A DNA stretch of 64,000 nucleotides from Bryum argenteum. Lineage: Eukaryota > Streptophyta > Bryopsida > Bryales > Bryaceae. The notes under the pieces were generated by a model, which did not search any database, was not told where the DNA came from, and saw nothing but the letters and a program-made list of their open reading frames with translations. Positions 11,723 to 22,024 of this stretch are shown piece by piece. The stretch's first letter is position 1, and every line of letters starts with the position of its first letter. Where the stretch lies: the NCBI GenBank assembly GCA_037043015.1, contig CM073322.1:164101-228100 (forward strand), in the 5' to 3' direction. Made by a program: the position numbers and the translations under genes.

Positions 11723-13962
11723 GTGATTATGTATAGATATGCAGCTCAGGATGCTAACGTTTTGGAAGAAGCACATACGGCTCTGGTAACCGGCGAGATA
11801 AGAACCCCATCCATAGCAAGCCCTGAAACATCTGAGGCAGAAGACGATGACAAAGAGATATTGGCGCGGTCACCTGGAGCAGAGACTTCAAATCCACTCA
11901 GCAGTGGCAAAGAGGTCGTGAAGAAGGAATCTGAAAGATGTTCCGACTCCAAGTCTATATCTTCTGAGGAGGACACAGAGGACAGTGCCGTTGGCGACAA
12001 CACAGGTTCTTCGTACTCGGTTGAGGAAGAGTACACGACCACCTTGACAACAACGTCTGGATACAATCTACCAGCGTACACAACGATAGCCACAAGACAT
12101 CTTGCACAGACTGCACCGACGATACCAATGAGGTACTTGCGGCGGACCCACCTCCCCCTTGAGCCTTCAAGATAAGACATGGTTTTTTTACTCTGTTTTT
12201 ATGATCCAATGTTTGTTTTTTTTCTGTAAACTAGGATTGAGTGAGTCTGTGAATGGATGGAACTACATTATCAGCTGTCTAGGGAATGTTTGAAATGTAC
12301 AGTAGAAAACATTATTTTGTTGATAAGTCCATTTTGTACCCAAATTTATATGTTGTCCTGAAGAAGTAGAAGTTGACGAATGGAAGAGTGTGGATCAATT
12401 GGAGATGAACGATCGGAAAAACTTGTAATAAGTGTGTACAGAGCAGCAACAATGAAGATGCAGAAGGTACGGCCATAACACACAGACCGGCAACGAGGTC
12501 CACTACAAAGACGGCAACATATTGTGAGGACAAATCGTCTGTGCCAAAAGAAGACGAACACACTCGTCCTCAACAACAACAAAGTTGTGATGTAAGTATT
12601 GTTAAAGTAATTTCAATGTATATTGGTAGTTTTCATTTCAATATGTAAGAGTAAGTTAAATACGAATCATGTCTCGGTAATTGCTGCTTCATATAATCAT
12701 ATTGACTGTACATGTATTAGAAGGTGCCAGTTATTTCGTAAAGTTATTCGAGTTGATTTCCATAAGTAGCTGAAATGACAGTCAAACTTATATCAAGTCA
12801 TATGTGTGCAATGCAATCATGTATAAATTTGAATTTGCAAAATTTGAGAAAAATCAGTCGCAGTTCTTAATTAGTTTTTATGTTGAATGAATCAGATAAT
12901 GGCACCAAGAGAAGTTATTGGGAACCGCAGAGAAGATTTTGTGCAGTGGAGGGATTCACCACAATCGATGGTGGGAGGTGGCAGTCAAGGAGGCGGCACT
13001 TCAACTTCATCTATCCAGAAAAACAGTCGAGCATCAAGGGTAGAAATTGCTGTCAACCATCAAATACAACGACAACAATTCCCAGATAGTCGGGATATCA
13101 GCAATACCGATGAGGTTGGAGCGCTCGGGGTTGGTGCTCTCATTCCGCGCCCCTCACCAATTCCTACGCAAGTTTCAACAAAAAAAATTCTACAGCCTCG
13201 TGCCACTGGTACGTCAGCAGCTTCAAACATATCTAATTCTCCACAACATGTTTTTCGCCAAGCAAGCTCATCTCCAGTAGGTCCTCCCTTGAGAACGTCG
13301 CCAGAAGAACATGAGGAGTATTACACAAACAATTACACTTGTGAGGATCCACAAAATCATATATCTGCTATAAATACAACGCCCCCAGAAGGTTAGTTTA
13401 CAGCCTTCTTATATTATATTATAACTATCGTATATGTCATCAATTTTATTTATTGAGCAGTATGCATAGTTCATGTAGATTTACAAATAATGTGTTTGAA
13501 TGTATAATGTCTTTACCTAGCTTGTACATATAATTGTACTGATACTAAAATGTTTGACTGACATGGTTGAGTCTTTGTATCCATACAGTGGCAAGTCGGT
13601 ATATAAATAGGAAATTACATTTCTACGTTCCGACGAGAAGAGAAGAATCATTTTTAACGCCACAGCGTGGAGTTCCTACTAATCCGAGAAATACTTCGCG
13701 AAGTCCATTTACAAATAGAACACCCACACCGCCAAGAGAGACGAATACTCAGAGGAATTCCGAATCTCATCGTCGTGCCAATTCATTGCAACATGAAAGG
13801 GGAGAAGGCAGTCGAGAACGCAGCAAAGAACAGCGTGATTCTGAACAAGGAAACCTGCGCAATCATACGACCATGCAATTGCAGAGGCATGGGGTGGGCG
13901 AAGTGACTCCAAGGCATCCGCTTTCTGTAAACAGGGCCTCAAATAGAGAAGTAATTTGCTAA
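11723..13962 (+). CDS. TnpA-like gene, N-terminal low-complexity exons (exact splicing unsure)
   Basis: Three open stretches on the plus strand look like exons of one gene: about 11735-12175 (acidic, Ser/Glu-rich), 12896-13392 (Gln/Ser/Pro-rich, ending at a GTTAGT-like donor) and 13588-13962 (starting after a CAG acceptor, Arg/Thr/Pro-rich). None has a recognisable fold. Composition and position before the conserved exon at 14395 fit the disordered N-terminal part of plant TnpA-like proteins, which bind subterminal repeats. Parts of this span must be intron; I cannot fix every junction. Confidence 0.5.
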
Positions 13963-14394
13963 ACCCTTCATGATATTGTCTGTTTTGTGAATATCTAGTC
14001 CAAGTAGATAAATCTGCATAATCCTACAAGTAAGTTTCAGGAAACGGTGGTAATGGATGTAACTACAAGTACATGACATAGCTTAATATTCATAGTCATG
14101 CCTAGAGTTTGAGTTGGAAAATTAAACAGAACTGTTCTCAGATTGCAACAAAGTATTCGGGGACGAATATGATCTGTAGGGCGTAGGTGGGTCATTGCAG
14201 CGCTGAAGTCCAAGTCATCAATACTATGAACGCAATAATACAAGTACGATTTGTAAGTACAAAACATATGTACAGAAGATTAATGATAAGTGAAACTAAT
14301 TAGTACTGAAGTAAGTGGATAAATATATGTCCCGTCAACACTTTGATTATGTGAGTTTAGGTGACATGATATGTATTGTGCTTGTTTTCTAGGA

Positions 14395-15110
14395 GATTGT
14401 GCGTACCCTCCAAGACTACCGTTCTGAGGAAGACATCAGACCAAATGTGTGTGAGCATCAGCCCAGGACTTACTCATTCTACAACGACGACGTTGTTGAA
14501 AACGATGGCCACTCTGAAGGACAAGACACAGAGGATGAAGGTATGGAAGAGCAGACACATTCCAGGGATTTAGCGGACATCGAGATTGCTCATGAGGAAA
14601 ATTATCCAACTGAAGCAGAGAAACGAAAAGAACGCAGACACGCACAAGCATCGAGAGAAAGAGAAGGAGAAAAACGATGTCTGGAAGGTCGACCGAGGAA
14701 CTATCTCTTAGTTGAGCCCATCAGCGGGCTGCCATACGGGCAGGGAGTAGGTGCCTGGCGAAAGGAGCTGAAGCTGCTATTGCGAAAACTTGATCCATCC
14801 ATAGGAAATATCAATAAGCATCCCCCGGCGCTTCTAAAGGAGATAGCCGAATGGATTCAACACACATGGGAGTATAGCGCACCCATCAGCGACAGATATG
14901 TGAAGGACGTGATTGCTCGTGCGGTTTCTTTAAGGCGTTCTGACTTGTGGAGAAAAATCCGATGGGGGGAGAGGAAACCAGATGACGTAACAGATCGCAC
15001 TTGGCGGTCTTTGGCACGGGAGTTGAATAACCCGGCAACCATAAAGAAAGCCGAGATATGTAGCCGAGCAAACGCTAGCCGGCATAATTTCGGGAGAACT
15101 GGCCCTTCAG
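14395..15110 (+). CDS. TnpA-like conserved exon (plant transposase, Ptta/En/Spm family)
   Basis: After a CTAG acceptor the frame runs through an acidic and charged stretch to a conserved globular part: GVGAWRKELKLLLRKLDPSI, ISDRYVKDVIARAVSLRRSD, WRKIRWGERKPDDVTDRTW and ICSRANASRHNFGRTGPSG. The basic helix-rich pattern ending in N...R......GR.... is the layout of the Ptta/En/Spm plant transposase family (PF03004), the accessory protein that recognises subterminal repeats. A donor GTGAGG follows GPSG near 15110; reading past it soon reaches a stop. Confidence 0.65.
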
Positions 15111-15169
15111 GTGAGGTTGGGGACTTGGGGTGCGTGAAAGACTGAGAAAAAGACTAAGAAGATCACCGG

Positions 15170-15698
15170 ATCCTGAGAAGTCAACTTTAAAATGGCGAGG
15201 GACAAGGGCTACGGCGGTCGATCAAAGCGCAACAAACCGCATGATACCATTATGCATGGAAGTAGGGATGAACATTTACGTTCCCAGATGCAGGAGCTTC
15301 CTCAGAACCACAACGATTCACGACCAGAAGGAGAATCTCCTCAGTTGCCAACTAGTCCAGGAGGAATGGGTGAAGGATGGCTACAATTCCAAGATGGCAG
15401 CACATCAGAATTGGGAATTGTAAGTAATACCAATATTTCCTCCGGTGTATTGTCAATATCAGAGAAAGATCTTGCACAACACCCAATGGTAATGCGAATG
15501 ATCCGAAGATTGGAGGCGCTCGAGGAGAAGAGAACGCAAGATTCGGTGGAGAAAGACCCGATTCGCGTAGAGAAAAACTCTCACACTGCTGCAGACGAAA
15601 TATCGGAGCAATTGCCGATAGAGGAATCGTTGGTGGAAGAAGTTCTTGTCGGACAGAACTCAGCAGCGAAGCAGGTGTGTTTTACGGTGTTTCAATGA
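15170..15698 (+). CDS. TnpA-like C-terminal exon with coiled-coil
   Basis: The frame includes MARDKGYGGRSKRNKPHDTI, which resembles the segment after the GR.... block in Ptta/En/Spm proteins. It ends in a charged stretch (MVMRMIRRLEALEEKRTQ) likely to form a coiled coil. A GTGTG donor-like site follows KQ near 15674, and small 3' exons may exist near 15810-15900 and 16135-16170. Confidence 0.5.
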
Positions 15699-15959
15699 AT
15701 CTAGAATGAATTCGAATTTGTTGCAAGTGTTTGAAACAAAATACCAGTAAAATATGTTTGAAAAGAATGATTCGTAAAAATTTCTTAATTCTTTATATGG
15801 CTCTCACAGGTTGGGGAGGAAGGTACACATCCGGAATCCAATCAAGGAATTCGGAAGTCCACTCGGGCAAAGAAGAAATCCAAGAAGTCTTAAAAGCACC
15901 AGTAAGTTCATTTCCATTTTCAAGGATGCCATCATATCACTGTAACAGAAGATTCTAAA

Positions 15960-17041
15960 TTTCTGATACAATTCACATTTAACTATCTGTTTTGACATAC
16001 ATGTTTTCGTTTTTAATCAAATGAGGTTCATGAATCATGACCTTTTTAATGAGCTAGAAATATGTTGATCACTGAGTTTCTATCCCTTAGTTAAGCTAAT
16101 TTTCACTAATTACGTGATTTGTTTTGAAACAGGTCAATTGTTCAAGCACACAAAATGCCGACAATGATGGAGGTATAACTATATTATCTATACCGAGATA
16201 CTATGCAAGAGCGGAATAGTAAGATATACCAAAGATTTTTTCTTTAAAAGCTGTTACATAGGCAGATGGTTAATCCGGTTTTTACATGAACAGATGTTGT
16301 ATCCGGTTGTGCTGAACCTTATGTTCATATGGCATATGATCCTCTGTGAACAATATGTGTAGTTTTTTGAAGGTGTATATATTCATGACAATATGAACAC
16401 CAAATTTTCCGGAGTAGTTGCTCAATATTGGCACTTAACTACCTCATCGATAACGCATACACAATTGTAGAGAATATAATTGCGTACTGGTGCATTTAAA
16501 GTGAGCAAACAAAAGAACTCTCCAGTAACTGTTAAACAACGTGTATACAGTATTTCATATGGACCTTCAATATACGGATTTGACTATTAATATTACATTT
16601 TGAAAAACTGCTTCTTGTTTCTTCTAACGAAATCACTGAATGATAATTAACCACGTCAATATTCTATCATTAAATTACATGGATTCATAAAAAACTGCAA
16701 AAGAGGCACTGGTCCACATGTCATCGGTGCAAGAGAGCCTCATTAATAGAAATTTTCGCACATAATTTACTTAGTTTTACATTTCACTTTTCAGTTTTCA
16801 CCCTATCGTAAACAAAAAAGTTAATATATTTTATCTACACAAGTAGGAAATATTATTCCACGCTGGCAGACTCACACAACGGTAACTTGGCAACGACCAT
16901 CACAAAAACTGAATGACGTGGAAATATGTCCGAAATGACTACAAAATCAACGTAGTTCTGTCAATTGGATGACCGAATCAGGGTCTCCTAATTGACGGGA
17001 CAGTTGGCGAAATTCTGTCAATTTTCAATCAATTAAGCCAT
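15960..17041. other. Right subterminal, non-coding part of the CACTA element
   Basis: AT-rich, without recognisable coding sequence. Several TGTCAAT / ATTGACA motifs lie in the last 120 bases (for example near 16957, 16993 and 17017) and could be subterminal binding sites. Confidence 0.45.
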
Positions 17042-17057
17042 ATATTTCCTTGTAGTG
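17042..17057 (-). repeat. Right terminal inverted repeat of the large CACTA element
   Basis: The sequence ends ATTTCCTTGTAGTG, the inverse complement of the left end, followed by the TCT target duplication and then resumed copia sequence. Confidence 0.93.
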
Positions 17058-17060
17058 TCT

Positions 17061-17622
17061 AGACGTTGCCATTCATATATTTCGATACCTCAAGGCGCAT
17101 CCCAACTTGGCAATTCACTATCAGCGGGGGGAATTAGTCAAGCCGATAGGTTTTTCTCATAGTGATTTTGCAGGAGACGTTGAGGGGCGCAGATTAACGA
17201 CTAGGTTTATATTCTCACTTGGCAGTGGCCCCGTTTCTTGGAGCAGCAAGCGGCAAAGTGAAGTAGCTCAATCTTCATCCGAAGCGGAGTATCATGCCTT
17301 AGCCGAAGCTGCCAAGGAAGCTCAATGGATTCGATACTTACTCACTGACATGGGATTCAAGTTAGAAGAACCCATTACAATTTCTTGTGATAATTAGTCA
17401 TGCATAAAGATGGCCAAGAACCCTGTCTTACATGCACGGACGAAGCACATAGAGACACAATATCACTTCATCCGAGATTACATCAAGAAAGGAAGAATCC
17501 AGGTTGAATTTGTACGATCAAATGATCAATTAGTTGACGGGCTGACAAGACGATTGAGCAAGATCAGATTCAACGAAATCAATAACAAGCTACAAATGAT
17601 TGAGACAGAGAGTCATGAATAG
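17061..17622 (+). pseudogene. Copia RNase H and pol C-terminus
   Basis: Copia pol resumes exactly after the CACTA target duplication: HIFRYLKAHPNLAIHYQRGE, GFSHSDFAGD, GPVSWSSKRQSEVAQSSSEA, EYHALAEAAKEAQWIRYLL, then a stop (TAG) at about 17396 in place of a sense codon after ISCDN, and finally HARTKHIETQYHFIRDYIKK and NDQLVDGLTRRL up to a stop at 17620. The acidic RNase H residues (D in SDFAGD, E in SSEAEY, D in CDN) are present. One internal nonsense codon makes this copy defective. Confidence 0.9.
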
Positions 17623-17712
17623 TTGTAGCTTTATTTAGTTGTCCAATATTATAGTAGAATAGTTTTTTTAGTCTTCGGTAGAACTCGTGCACCTCTTCAG
17701 AATAGGCATATA

Positions 17713-17983
17713 AGGTAGAGTGTCCTAAAAGCGCCACCTTAAGGGATCTGACCTATTTTTAGCACTAGTAAATTCAAAATAAGACTATGACCACATTCGA
17801 AATAGGTTTTTGGGAGGATTGCAAAAATTTGCAACATGTAATTTTCATTTGTGAATTTTATACAAAATTCCAAAGTGCTAAGTAAGATTTGACCCAAATG
17901 CGTTATATACAAATGAGGTACATTTGTATCTTCACAATCCAGATCGCTTTTAGGTCCTGTGGCGCTTTTAGGACACTCTACCT
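17713..17983. mobile_element. 271-bp MITE with 26-bp inverted ends and TA target duplication
   Basis: The left end AGGTAGAGTGTCCTAAAAGC (continuing GCCAC) is mirrored by the right end GTGGC...GCTTTTAGGACACTCTACCT. TA dinucleotides flank both sides (17711-17712 and 17984-17985). No coding capacity. The TA duplication suggests mobilisation by a Tc1/mariner-type transposase. It sits between the end of copia pol and the polypurine tract, so it is younger than the copia insertion. Confidence 0.88.
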
Positions 17984-18098
17984 TAATTGTAGTATTAGCT
18001 TTTCCCATCTACCGAGGCTCATCCTATATACGGAAGAAGATTCGCTTTCTCGTCATGCTCTCACTGGAGACGAACCGGTTCATGGAAGCTCACAAGTC

Positions 18099-18111
18099 TG
18101 GTGTGCGGGGG
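18099..18111 (+). other. Copia polypurine tract
   Basis: The purine-rich run GTGTGCGGGGG lies directly before the LTR start TGTTGGATC, the usual plus-strand primer site of plant copia elements. Confidence 0.75.
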
Positions 18112-19066
18112 TGTTGGATCATGTATGACCACATCTATCTACTACTTGAGCTTACTTGTACAAACAAACCAAAATAGTTAGTAACAATTCTGTTAAGTAA
18201 CAGTAAGGTACAGACACCCATAACGGATAATTGTCCCACCACGGATACCTAGGCTTCTTCACTGCTGCGCATGACTGAACAAGAAACAGATAATTTTATC
18301 TGTGAAATGACATGTGCATGATATGTTAGTGGGAGGGGAGGTGGCCGAAATGGTGCACCCAAAAATGGGCATTGCTAATTTCAGTGACTAATATTAACAT
18401 CATGTAGAGCAGGAATTGCCACCGCTTCGTGCCAACTTAAGGTGATTAGATATTTATATCTAATTTCCCTTGGTGGTGGTTGGTAAGCCATAAAGTTATC
18501 CGTCATTAGTATGAGAATTAGCGGTTACTGGTTTGACATATGCTAGAATTCCGGATCTCATATCATGGGAATTGGAAAATAAAGAGCTCAAGTGTGCTCT
18601 TTCGGTGTCACACATTTTCATGACCTTCAGAGCATTCTCATGACTCTCATGAGTGTCCATGTCCATACACACAGTGGTAGAGCTTAATAGCTTGGATCTT
18701 GAATCTCTTTCACAACTCAGGTACGTTGTTTGACTTGTTTCACATCAAACTCTCGTCTGGCTACTCTTTGACCATGCATTCTGCACTTTTGTCAAATTGT
18801 ATTACTTGGTGATATATTGCTCTTTGACCATGCATTCTGCACTTTTGTGAGATTGTATTGCTTGGTGATATGTTGTTGAGTTTTTCTTGGATGGGCTCTT
18901 TTGGAGCTATTGTAAGGATTCTCTTCATTCGCCTATTGACAATCCATGTAAAAGTAGAGTTTAGGTTAACCGTGCCGTAGGCATGTTGTAGTCATGTGAA
19001 CATGCCAATACTTATTATCCGAGGGTGTGTTGGGAGTGAAGCCTCACACTGATTTCTAGTTGAACA
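18112..19066 (+). repeat. Copia 3' LTR (right end estimated)
   Basis: It begins TGTTGGATCATG immediately after the polypurine tract. A tail ending in TTGAACA near 19066 is my guess for the other end, giving about 955 bp. Inside, a 56-bp unit starting CTCTTTGACCATGCATTCTG is present twice in tandem (18764-18819 and 18820-18875), a likely enhancer-type duplication. No second LTR is available for comparison. Confidence 0.65.
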
Positions 19067-19114
19067 GGCTAGTGTATGTGCGTGCGAGAGATTACCTCAT
19101 AGCAACTGTGAGTC

Positions 19115-19549
19115 ATGGCATCCAATTTGCAACCAAGCAACAAGAATAGCTTGTCAGAAAGCGAACAAGAAAACAACAATGCATTGACTGAAGATAATAC
19201 ATTGGGCTACGGGAGTGAGGAGGAGCATTCAAGTGGAGACGAGTTTCAAGTGGGCGACCAAGAGGTCGACTACAATGAACTAGAGCGGGTGATTGGCGGG
19301 CCAGAGAGGAGGAGCGGAGCCATACTGTCTGCTTCAAGGAGTCACGGGCCGCATAGGAGCCGAGCGTTACGCTTACAGTGTGCTTCGAGGAGTCACGGGC
19401 CGCATAGGAGTGGAGAGTTAAGCTTACAACCGCATAGGAGGGGAACATCGCAGCCTATGGAGCGGAACTTCAGTAGTCAGTCCCTCGAGCAGAATATCGG
19501 AAGTCAAACCCTGCAGCGGAACTTTGTCAGTCACCATGGGAGGAGGTGA
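19115..19549 (+). CDS. Acidic N-terminal ORF upstream of the pogo-like transposase
   Basis: An ATG at 19115, about 50 bases after the copia LTR, opens 144 codons: an acidic first half (SESEQENNNALTED region) and a second half built from imperfect repeats of the form SRSHGPHRS (twice) plus PHRRG and SQ-x-LEQN/LQRN units. It stops at 19547-19549, 19 bases before the ATG of the transposase, and in a different frame. It could be the original N-terminus now separated by a small indel, or an upstream ORF. No known domain. Confidence 0.45.
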   Translation: MASNLQPSNKNSLSESEQENNNALTEDNTLGYGSEEEHSSGDEFQVGDQEVDYNELERVIGGPERRSGAILSASRSHGPHRSRALRLQCASRSHGPHRSGELSLQPHRRGTSQPMERNFSSQSLEQNIGSQTLQRNFVSHHGRR

Positions 19550-19571
19550 ACGGTGAAGAGCAACGACATGC

Positions 19572-20932
19572 ATGTCTACTAAAGACATAACGGCTGTGGG
19601 CTCTCAAGTAGCCGCATCAGCCTTCAACTCCGTCCTGCAGGCCTCTGCAATCCACATCTCGCCCCCTGCAACACAGTCACGACCTTCTACTCGCAGATCT
19701 CGCATGCCACACAAAACAAGAAAATGGACGAATAGTCAGTTACGGGCTGCAGTGGCTGCCGTCGATGGAGGTATGAGTATGAAGAAAGCTTCTGATCTAT
19801 ATCACATACCTTACACATCTTTTTGCGAATGGTGTTTTGGCTTGAGGAGCAGTAGAAAAAAAGGGCCACCTTCAATCCTAAGTCAAAGTGAAGAAAAACA
19901 ACTTGTTGACTATTGTATACGCATGTGTGAGATTGGGCAAGGTCTAACACCTACTGCGTTGAAGCTGAAAGTGTATGAGATCACAAAAGATAGAGTGACA
20001 CCTTTCCGAGATGGCATTCCAAGTGGTGGTTGGATGCAGTGGTGGAGGCATCGCCACCCGGAGCTAACACTGCGTGTGTCTCAAGCTCTTGAAACAGCAC
20101 GTGCACGGGGCCTATGTGCAGAGAATGTTCAAAGTTTTTATAAAAACTTGGAGAGTTCACTTACCTTGCATGAATATAGCGCAGACTGGATTTGGAACTG
20201 CGACGAGTCAGGTGCACAAGCTGGAAGAAGCGGTGGAGGAGTTGTCATTGCTCGTAGAGGCGCCCGCCATGTACACTCAATTGTGCCTGACCAAAGAGAG
20301 TGGCTTAGCGTTTTGGTCTGCATAAATGCAAGTGGAGTGAGTATCCCTTCATTCTATGTCTTTCGAGGCATGAAGTTTAGACAAAGTTACATTGAGAGAT
20401 GTGAGCCCGGGGCTACGATGGCAATGCAACTCCGGGCTTGGATGGCGACATACCTCTTTAGTGCGTGGATTTTACACTTCATTGAAAGTGTCCAGAACAT
20501 GGGGGGAATTTCACCTGAGCGGAAGCACCTTTTGATACTCGATGGACATAACTCACATTGCACATTAGATGTCGTTCTCGAGGCGCGTGCTGCAAGCTTG
20601 GACATGCTCACGCTTCCCGCGCATACATCTCACGCCCTGCAACCACTAGATGTTGGTGTATTTAAGTCATTCAAACAAAATTTTAGAAGTTACAGGGACT
20701 TTTGGACATCTCGAAATTTGTCGCAGCCTGCAACGAAGTCAACATTGTCTCATTGGGTTCATCTCGCTTTGCGCAAAGCATTGACAAAGGAGAATATATG
20801 CAGCGGATTCAAAGCGACAGGCATCCATCCACCAAACTCAGCAGCAGTGAATAAGTACTTGGCCCCTTCTGATATCTTCACAGCCTCCAACGATGCAGCC
20901 GCTGTTGACATGCACGTCGATGAAGAGCTCCA
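19572..20932 (+). CDS. Pogo/Tigger-like DDE transposase (HTH_psq, CENP-B-type HTH, DDE_1)
   Basis: Residues 48-90 form a pipsqueak-like helix-turn-helix (KWTNSQLRAAVAAVDGGMSM...IPYTSFCEW). Residues 95-182 carry the second, CENP-B/Tc5-type HTH, with the GGWMQWWRHRHPELTLR core. The DDE_1 catalytic domain shows D211 (WNCDESGA), D324 (LLILDGHNSH) and D360 (HALQPLDVGVF); 35 residues separate the last two, the DD35D spacing of pogo enzymes. All three acids are intact and no stop interrupts the domain, so the protein may be active or under selection. The exon probably ends at GAGCTCCAG|GTACTC (about 20932). It may be a transposon or a domesticated gene; I could not find terminal inverted repeats. 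Confidence 0.88.
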
Positions 20933-22024
20933 GGTACTCTTTTGCTTGTACTCTGTTTACAAGAACAATGGATGTGCATGATTTAATTCTCACCTCAATA
21001 GCATCACCTTTTTGTTCTCATACGTTGCTTGCACAACAACCCACAAAAAATGAGAAGAATCGTCCTTACAAAACTAGCAACAAATGAACATGTTTTTTAA
21101 TGGACAAACAAAGACGAATTTATAACAAGTCAGAAAGTTAGAAGGCTCTAGCTCCAACACCATGCATCATGGCTCGTCGGTTTTTGAGAATCCTACCTTA
21201 TTGGCCTTGCGTGGCGAGGTGTCCTCCATAGCGTCTCGTACGGTTAGTAGCAGCAACCGCATTCGTTATATTACCAGAATCGTGATTAATCCCATTGTAT
21301 ACAAAGTACTTTATTAATTTCTAATCGTTGATGGTGCATACCCATGCTTTAGAATGTCATGATTAAAGCTAGCTTCACAGGCTCTCGACGTGTAAGTGCG
21401 ACCATCCAATGTTATTAAGTAGGCTGGCATGTAGTTATACAACAAATAGTGAAAATGAAGGTTATTGTATGCACCTTCAGAGCTTCCAACCATGCAGCCG
21501 CTATTAGACAATACAGTGGTCGGCGAAGAGCTCCAGGTATTCGATCACTGTATTGTTTCTAAAATACATCAGAAAGTCCTTTCCTGTTCTCATATGCAAC
21601 TTGTTTCACTTTGTTTTATTCTGCTAAAATTCATAGTGCATGAATCTCGACTCTCCATCTCCGATCATACCTGCTTTGGGACCAAATCACATGTTCATGG
21701 CTCATTAGTTTGCATACAGTCGCCATCAAGATTCATAATCTGTAATTGTAGGTGTAAGAGATTCATGATTTTAGAAAACATGAGCTTACCATAATCTTCA
21801 AAGTCTCCATTTGCATGTCGTCAGCATTCACTTTAGGATTCGTGGCTTGAATCGCTTGGTACGTCGTCAAGCCCTCGTACGTCCTGTTTGCAATGATGAA
21901 TATCGTCTCGGCCTCCACCACCACGTGACTCGTGGCGCCTGGCAGTACCCGTTCGCATTGCAGGAGCACAAAATTAACATCGAAACTACCACTGTTGATA
22001 TGCAGGTCAACGAAGAGCTTCAGG
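20933..22024 (+). other. Probable intron of the pogo-like gene, bounded by duplicated segments
   Basis: Donor GAGCTCCAG|GTACTC and acceptor GAGCTTCAG|GTACAT share the same local sequence. A third related segment (CAACCATGCAGCCGCTATTA... ending GAAGAGCTCCAGGTA) lies between them near 21488-21540. The rest is AT-rich without coding sequence on the plus strand. Confidence 0.55.

Larger units (their letters stand above)
2690..17057. mobile_element. CACTA (En/Spm-type) DNA transposon with TCT target duplication
   Basis: The left terminus reads CACTACAAGGAAAT from 2690 and the right terminus is its inverse, ATTTCCTTGTAGTG, ending at 17057. Both sides are flanked by the 3-bp direct repeat TCT (2687-2689 and 17058-17060), the target-site size of CACTA elements. 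Removing the insert rejoins copia pol sequence between RT and RNase H, which confirms the borders. Inside, a minus-strand Tnp2-type transposase (about 4846-10473) and a plus-strand TnpA-like gene (about 10925-15700) lie head to head, the two-gene design of autonomous En/Spm relatives. The element is 14,368 bp. Confidence 0.95.
1..19066 (+). mobile_element. Ty1/copia retrotransposon, decayed, interrupted by a CACTA element
   Basis: A copia-type pol order is readable on the plus strand: pre-integrase zinc region, integrase, reverse transcriptase (RVT_2), then after a 14.4-kb insertion the RNase H domain, a polypurine tract and a 3' LTR beginning TGTTGGATC at 18112. The 5' LTR, gag and most of the protease lie left of the window. 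The reading frame is broken by several stops and frameshifts (near 692, 1062, 1891 and 2022), so no full polyprotein can be made. The right limit of the LTR (about 19066, ending in CA) is my estimate, because the partner LTR needed to define it is outside the window. The nested insertions are described separately. Confidence 0.9.
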
